23,653 nucleotides of DNA, taken from positions 1 to 23,653 of the forward strand of contig NW_014579582.1 in NCBI RefSeq assembly GCF_000485595.1, read 5' to 3'. This stretch comes from Priapulus caudatus (lineage: Eukaryota; Priapulida; Priapulimorpha; Priapulimorphida; Priapulidae). The translations under genes and the position numbers were made by a program. Positions 17,721 to 23,653 of this stretch are shown piece after piece. The notes under the pieces are model-generated. The model searched no databases, was not told where the DNA came from, and saw only the letters and a program-made list of their open reading frames with translations. The first letter of the stretch is position 1. Every line of letters begins with the position of its first letter.

Positions 17721-20700
17721 CTTACCCATTATCATTTTCCAAGTGGTCTCGGCTCACACACAGCCCCTACCACAGCAGGAGCGCATTTGCAAACTCACAC
17801 AACAGCAAAGATATAGAGTCTCCACCACGGCACAACACTAATCACTCTAACACACATCACAACCAACTACCAGAAGCTTCTTTAATCTTTCAGTCATAAA
17901 TTGATTCGCAATCTGGCAAAAATCATCCAAATTTTGAATCACATTTGGACCCAATGTCTTAATAGGTAAATTTACCTCAAATAGGCACACGGTTCAATTA
18001 TATTTCTGCTAGCCACAACGTTTTCCATGATCCAAATCATGCGAAATGATTTGTGGATACGCAATACGCAACACCCCATTTACCAATGCTAGAGTGATGT
18101 TGAGATATTAATCGAGCACTTTCCGCTTTCGGCTGGGTTCTCTTGAAAAACAGTATGATTTGTCGTGAACGCCAAGGTCCCACAAAATCCAAGTCTGGGT
18201 GTGGTCAAGTTCCTGATAAACAAATTCAGTGAAATTGTAAGGGCTTTGATCCATGATTCTACCCATAACCAACACACACCGACACAATCTAGCGAGAACA
18301 GATTCGCGATATTCACACTATCTATCACTATCTAGAGAACACACACACTAATCACAAACTTTACAAACAGCAAACGAATCAACACATTCAAATGGCAATT
18401 ACAAAATCATTTGTGTGAGAATATAAAATATTCGAGTCAGAAAGCAATGTTATGTGATTATCGACGAAATTGTGTTTTGGCGTCCTCTGACCACGCACGA
18501 TACGTTGCAGCATCAACCAAGACTACGCTGACCGCACGCGACAAATCTCATCGTGCGGAATCACTTCCATGCTTTACGTCATTCTACCTATTCTTTTCAA
18601 GTGTCTAGTAGAGGCCAGCAATGTAATTGTCGGTTTAGACCACACGCTTTTAAACACGCAAAGTAACAATCGACGGGCCAATTGTAAAATATCTATTATT
18701 AATCCACCACAATAGTCTGCTATTGAGAGCACACTTTACACTGTGTTCTTAGATTATCAGTATCTATAAAGAACTAAGAGTATTGGAAGTTAAGCAATTA
18801 AGTATTTAGGCACTGAATCAGAAAAATCCGAACATGCGCTTCATATCTAATGTCACTATAACCGTCTACTGCCGGTGACGTGCCTGCTTGGTTGGAGTGG
18901 GTTGGATTCTAGTAAAAGCCACCATGTGCTGGAGGAATGAAAACACTTGAACTCCTATACGGCTTAGATACCCTACATAATTTTTGATCTATCTTAAATT
19001 AATATCGGAAGGCAACAGGTGAGGAATAACAAGTGGATGGAGGTCGAGCGACGATGTATATATTGTAAACCCTAGCGTCTTAAATCGCGAAATTCATCTT
19101 TCGTTGTCAACTGTGTGTATTCAATAATGACCCCACAGACATTCATGGATCGATGTACGGTTTTCAAAATCGGAATATACCCTTACGATTAATGATAAAT
19201 AGACTGAAAAAAACACTCTCTATCGTGAGTTATACGTTATGAATAGATCCACGAAAAGATTACATGATCGAGCCATAGTCTCATATGAATCTGTGATCGA
19301 AAAATACAAAGAAATAAAGTGAAATATAGAAACACGAAGGAGAGCCGCAGAGCTTCACAACACACGATTTGTGAATGCGATTCATGGATTTAGCGACACA
19401 CCTTACTAAGTTAGGAAATAAGAAGAGAGATACTGTCTCAAAGAGAACCGAATTAAGTAAGTATGTGCATCAATATGTAATTAACTCGGTGCTAATATGA
19501 AAAAACGACAATAACACGTATCAGACACCAAACGTAGATCCACTCAATCGCGATTATAATACTAGTATACACTGGCAGTGGGCCACGGCAGTGGGCATAA
19601 AGTAACACATATTTAACTAGCATCTATGCATAGTAACTGATAATCAGAATGTGTGAAATACCTATGAGAGATATAAAAAGTGTAATCATATGTAACTATT
19701 ATGAGGACAGTAAATACAACCTTCTCTCATATGCATTACTGAGGAGGATCTACAGACAAAACCACGGTACACTGGACCAAGATTCTATCTAATCAGTAAA
19801 TAACGAAAGTCCGAGCCATTTATTAGTTAAAATCCCAATCCCTACTTTTCTATTGAGTGTGCATAGATATATATTTATATAAGCGAATCATATTTACTCT
19901 GTTTGGCAGTGCGTATGTCAGAATTACCACAACAAAGGATAAGTACAGTTAATTTTTCTATATCATTATCCTTTCAATAAAGTGTTCCGAGCTAAATATT
20001 CATATGAACGACCAGAGTCGCTAGGCAATACTAACATCAATGCATTTTTTATATCAGAGTGCGACTACAGTTCATACCAATAAAGCACACCACCATTATA
20101 AATATGTCTAAAATCATCACTTGACTCAAACTGTGCCCTATTCATTTTCCACCTTTCGATCTATTATGTACACTTCGGTATTCCATCATAATGTGATCCC
20201 ATCATCAAATCGTTCTCGGCGCATTAACACATGGAGATGGTGCCACCAATATCTACTCATTACCATGATACTAACCCAACTGATCACGACCTAGTTCGAG
20301 CCGTTTAGATTTGTGCCCGCAATTTCTGCATTTCCTACCCTAACGAGATAATTCTGAGAGTTCGAGACGGAATGTTCCCACCTTGCTGTTTAACACCTCT
20401 TGACTTTGACCTTTAACTCCCCAACTGCCGACATCCCAACTCCGTTTCCGCGGGGATACTCCACCCACACCACTTCACCATCTGACTTGGCGCCCCCGAT
20501 CGTCCCGCGCAGAACGAAAGACCAAGAGGATACTCTCCCGTGAGCACACTTGGGGAGCACTATGATGGAATTTTCCTTAATGATTGTATATCGGCAATGT
20601 TTCGAATGCTGTATGATAGCTATTTGGAAACGTGGGACACGTTTGAGATGCGCACAGCGTTGAGCCAGTAGCCCGAAAGATGGGACGTAACATCGATACT

Positions 20701-21779
20701 ATATTCAGTTTTAGTGCGGAGTTAATCAGCTTTTTGATTCTAAGATTCACACTGCATCTTGAACACCGGTCAGAATCGAATCAGCAAACGTAGAAAAAAA
20801 CTGCATCGAAATTCGCACATTCAATTCTTATTACAATACTAACCTTCACTCGCGATAAGTGTTTCCACTTTCGCCGAATATTTTGAGATCTCCGTCCAAT
20901 CCACTTCTTTCATTTTCTTAATTCACTATTTCCCCTTCCGTCCTCTCTTTACCTTTCTTCTCAAATGATTGCTTATTTTCACATACTCATGAGTCCTAAT
21001 CCTGAGTTTATCATCTGGCAGTCAACCAGTATTACAAGTCAGAGTAACACTGCCGTATGCCGATGCACAGAAGGTGGCACTCTAACTCGCATACAATATA
21101 CGAAATTGTACATACTATATCAACTATCACAGACAGAAGAATGCCTGTTATCAATACACTCTGTGGATACTGAGGTAACTGTGAAGATAAAAAAAGATGA
21201 GTCAGGAAATTTTGAACATGGCGCTAGATTACAGCGTGTGGGTATACAATAAATATAAGCTGAGGATTGTCACTGTCGTGGGGAGCAACATGTGCTAAAT
21301 AATAAACCACAAATAATTATATATGAGCAGAGTGACTATGTATCAACATAACGATGTCACAAAACTTTGAATGGACTATGAATTAACAATGTCGAGGGTT
21401 CTGATACAAGATCAGAAAAAGCGACGAAGAAGCCGAAAAACAAACCAATGTTCAAGAACTGTATCCTGCGTTGATATTCTCTGTGCGAATATTAATCTAC
21501 AAGAGAGCAAACGTACGAATTAAAGCGATAATACACAAAATATTATAATTGCAATCCGTGAATCCATCGCACGTGTATCGTGAAACCGTGTATTTACTCA
21601 ATCACCTAAAAAACGTTTCTATAACTTCCATGCATTCTTTATTACAACTGTCCGGACGATAAAACAATCTACTCATAATCTATCTCACTCTCCACCAACT
21701 CGTAAGAACCACATTCCACAATACCACTCAAAGCGAGCGCTTACGTCCCACAGCTCACTACCCAACACCTACATACAGG
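17721..21779. other. Region with no recognisable gene
   Basis: Only short open frames. The longest, 20965-21252 on plus (95 codons from an ATG), has no recognisable domain, signal peptide or composition bias. A perfect small palindrome AAACGTG-GGA-CACGTTT lies at 20628-20644. GGCAGTGGGC occurs twice within 25 bases near 19575. Confidence 0.35.
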
Positions 21780-22672
21780 CGAGCAACCACTGTGCATTCT
21801 CACTCGCCACGCACCGCACTCATATAGTTCATCCACCATCCCGAACGCATGTCGGCACGCATGCACGCATGCACGCACACATTGGCACCGCACAGCCGCA
21901 CGCCGCCCCGCACAAACGGGTGACGCACCACAACATCTCCGCGCGCAATGGAGATCACTGTAGGCACCGCGTGCCCGATATCAAGATCACACTGCCTGCG
22001 GTATGAATGGGACACCTATGATGGGACAGTATGATGGGATCAAGCAATAATGATGCAACTACGCAATATACAGCGATAGGCATAAATTATTCATTGTATA
22101 TATAAGTCATTCATGTCTCCTATTTATTAACGAGCCTTTCGAGGTTGTCGGGTATCACCGATAGAAGCTGATTGTATTATAACTGACATGATTAACATCG
22201 ACTGTTTGTAAAAATTTGACCGGACTTACATTTTCGATGCAAACAGACAGGCAACGGCACATTTCTATAAGAAACAACGCATTCGCCACACAGCCGACAT
22301 CTTGCACGTCACTCACAATATCACGGCATCACACAAAATCCCCAATGGATTCTAGCACTTACACTTTCTAGGGCAGCACTAACAATTAGCATGGCCAAGC
22401 AAGCCTGTCCACTATCTAAACTATATGCACATACGCACGCACCACATGCATACCACGTCATTGCCCGAAGTCAACGATTCACAATATTGAGTTAGAGACA
22501 CACACATGCAATTCTACCGCACTCACGCACGCACAATGAGCACGGCACTCGACACGCAAACGTACATCATTTACACGCATGCCCAAAACGCAAATTCGGC
22601 ACGCCTTGCAGCAGCATGCATGCACGCACCACGCACGCACGCAACGCACATATAGTACGCACAATAGTTTAC
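21780..22672. repeat. CGCA/CATG-rich low-complexity region
   Basis: Imperfect GCACGCATGCACGC words at 21840-21885 and 22430-22660, separated by ordinary AT-rich sequence. They resemble the CGCA-rich part of the repeat units (2855-3010), so they may be an expanded, diverged portion of a further copy. Confidence 0.45.
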
Positions 22673-23046
22673 CATGCCCGAGACGCAATGAGCGGAGATA
22701 ACGTCAATGCACCATGCTTGGCGCACGCCAACGCACGCCAATCCATAACAAACTCCAACACCCCCGCGGTACACCGCACCGCACGTTGCGTTGAAAGCAA
22801 AGCCATTAGGGACGCACGCATACACAACACTCCTATAAGCAATCATTTGCAGCTGATTTTTAGTCGTAATAAAGATATCAATTTTGATAAGAATATGTCA
22901 GCAGTTGAGGCTACGTGACCGATCCGGTCACGAGCAAGACAGACAGTAATTCATCGGGAATCAAACGTGCGATAATGCCAGTCATTATCGAGAGCTGGAA
23001 CTGTGTGTAGTAGCACACTGAATCTCATCTCATATATATATATTCA
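22673..23046. repeat. Third, partial copy of the repeat unit (copy C)
   Basis: Corresponds to about 2935-3300 in unit A and 8907-9265 in unit B. Shared words in order: CATGCCCGA, CCCCGCGGTACA, ACTCCTATAAG, GCAGCTGATTTTTAGTCGTAA, AATATGTCAGCAGTTG-like sequence, TACGTGACCGA, TTCATCGGG and AACGTG, ending in a TA run. It is more diverged than A is from B. The parts of the unit to either side are not found here in order. Confidence 0.8.
22915..22931. other. Perfect inverted repeat in copy C
   Basis: GTGACCG-ATC-CGGTCAC has two perfect 7-bp arms. Units A and B have related but imperfect sequence here (GTGACCGAGTCGCGGTTGCG in A). Confidence 0.8.
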
Positions 23047-23180
23047 AGTATAATAAAAAGATAATATCCACTATCTTGACTCAGTGTTTCGATTATATCG
23101 AGCATTACATACTCTATAGTATTATAGATATACATAGCAGTAACCTGCCATTAAAGATAGGTTGTTTTCAGGATGCATTG

Positions 23181-23258
23181 AGAGAGAGAGAGAAGAAAAG
23201 AGAAAGAAGAAAGAGAGGACAATATAAGAGGCGGGGGGGGAAAGGGGGGAAGGAAAAT
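23181..23258. repeat. Polypurine tract
   Basis: GA and GAAA words run into G8 and G6 runs, with one short pyrimidine-containing interruption. Confidence 0.85.
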
Positions 23259-23279
23259 ATAATATACTGATGCTATATA

Positions 23280-23572
23280 TAATATCTGTGCTGCTGCTCT
23301 GTTGCTCACTGTTCGCTGAACTGCCGCTGTTGCTACGTTCCGCCGTTACTGCTACGTACTACTAGCTATGCGCTGCTGCTACTGCTTACTGCTACTGGCT
23401 GCTGTGCTACTGTTTGCGGCCAGTTACTGCTAACTGCTGCGGTTGCTACTGCTGTTGATAATGCTGCTGCTACTACTGGGAGGGAGGGGGGGGCTGCGCT
23501 GCACTGCTACTACTACTGCTGGCTGAAGCTGCTGGCTGCTCGCTGCTAACAACTGCTATGACCACGCAAGCA
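23280..23572. repeat. Degenerate CTG/CTA trinucleotide region
   Basis: Imperfect GCT/ACT/GTT triplets over nearly 300 bases with frequent phase changes, interrupted by GGGAGGGAGGGGGGGG at about 23480. No long frame stays open. Confidence 0.85.
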
Positions 23573-23653
23573 GCCACTACGCACACTTGCACGACGCGCA
23601 CATTAACGAGCACACCACTCACCTGCACGCCATCCAGAACTGCATGTCGGCAC
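23573..23653. repeat. Possible start of another repeat-unit copy at the window edge
   Basis: CACGCCATCCAGAACTGCAT followed by GTCGGCAC resembles the segment of unit A at about 2853-2882. It is too short to be sure. Confidence 0.3.

Noticed and set aside
20628-20644. Palindrome AAACGTG-GGA-CACGTTT as a regulatory operator
   Set aside because: A single small palindrome with no gene nearby; expected by chance at this scale.
21840-22660. CRISPR-like or regularly spaced repeat array
   Set aside because: The GCACGCATGC words are irregular in spacing and are ordinary microsatellite sequence; the DNA is eukaryotic.

Overview
The window looks like animal nuclear DNA, probably from a marine invertebrate. 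It is AT-leaning and gene-poor, and it carries CA/CGCA microsatellites, TTAGGG-type telomere-like tracts, a tRNA-Trp-like Pol III sequence and members of a multi-domain immunoglobulin-superfamily (IgSF) gene family. The alternation of V/I-set and CD80-like C2 domains suggests an invertebrate deuterostome such as a lancelet, echinoderm or hemichordate, but the taxon cannot be fixed from the sequence alone.

Layout. Positions 1-1138 (minus strand) hold a paralogous IgSF gene, gene A. It is cut by the window edge and broken by many one-base indels. Positions 1145-4873 are a 3.7-kb repeat unit (unit A). Positions 4874-7086 are a spacer containing four copies of a ~370-bp tandem repeat, each with a CTCF-like motif. 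Positions 7087-10876 are a second copy of the unit (unit B), collinear with unit A. Positions 10914-12284 (minus strand) are the one convincing coding region, a 456-residue secreted-type protein with four Ig domains (gene B). A truncated fifth Ig domain lies just downstream, out of frame, and stops where unit B begins. Gene B's upstream ~130 bp (12291-12430) matches a segment inside both repeat units.

Positions 12430-15230 are non-coding. They hold telomere-like tracts, a tRNA-Trp-like sequence with a decayed 3' half, a G-rich tract with an exact 29-bp duplication, and CA/CGCA microsatellites. Positions 15230-21780 contain no gene I can recognise. Positions 21780-23653 are CGCA-rich and hold a third, partial copy of the repeat unit (22673-23046), a polypurine tract and a degraded CTG/CTA trinucleotide region.

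Interpretation. This is a locally duplicated, intron-poor Ig gene family entangled with a repeat unit. The unit carries a copy of the family's own promoter plus an inverted fragment of its 5' end, including a start codon. In one copy the unit lies directly upstream of an Ig gene; in the other it lies inside the last Ig domain of the neighbouring gene. Gene A and units A and B differ largely by scattered single-base insertions and deletions. That pattern is typical of unpolished long-read sequence, so the broken state of gene A may be an assembly artefact. The function of the Ig proteins (adhesion, recognition or immunity) cannot be decided here.
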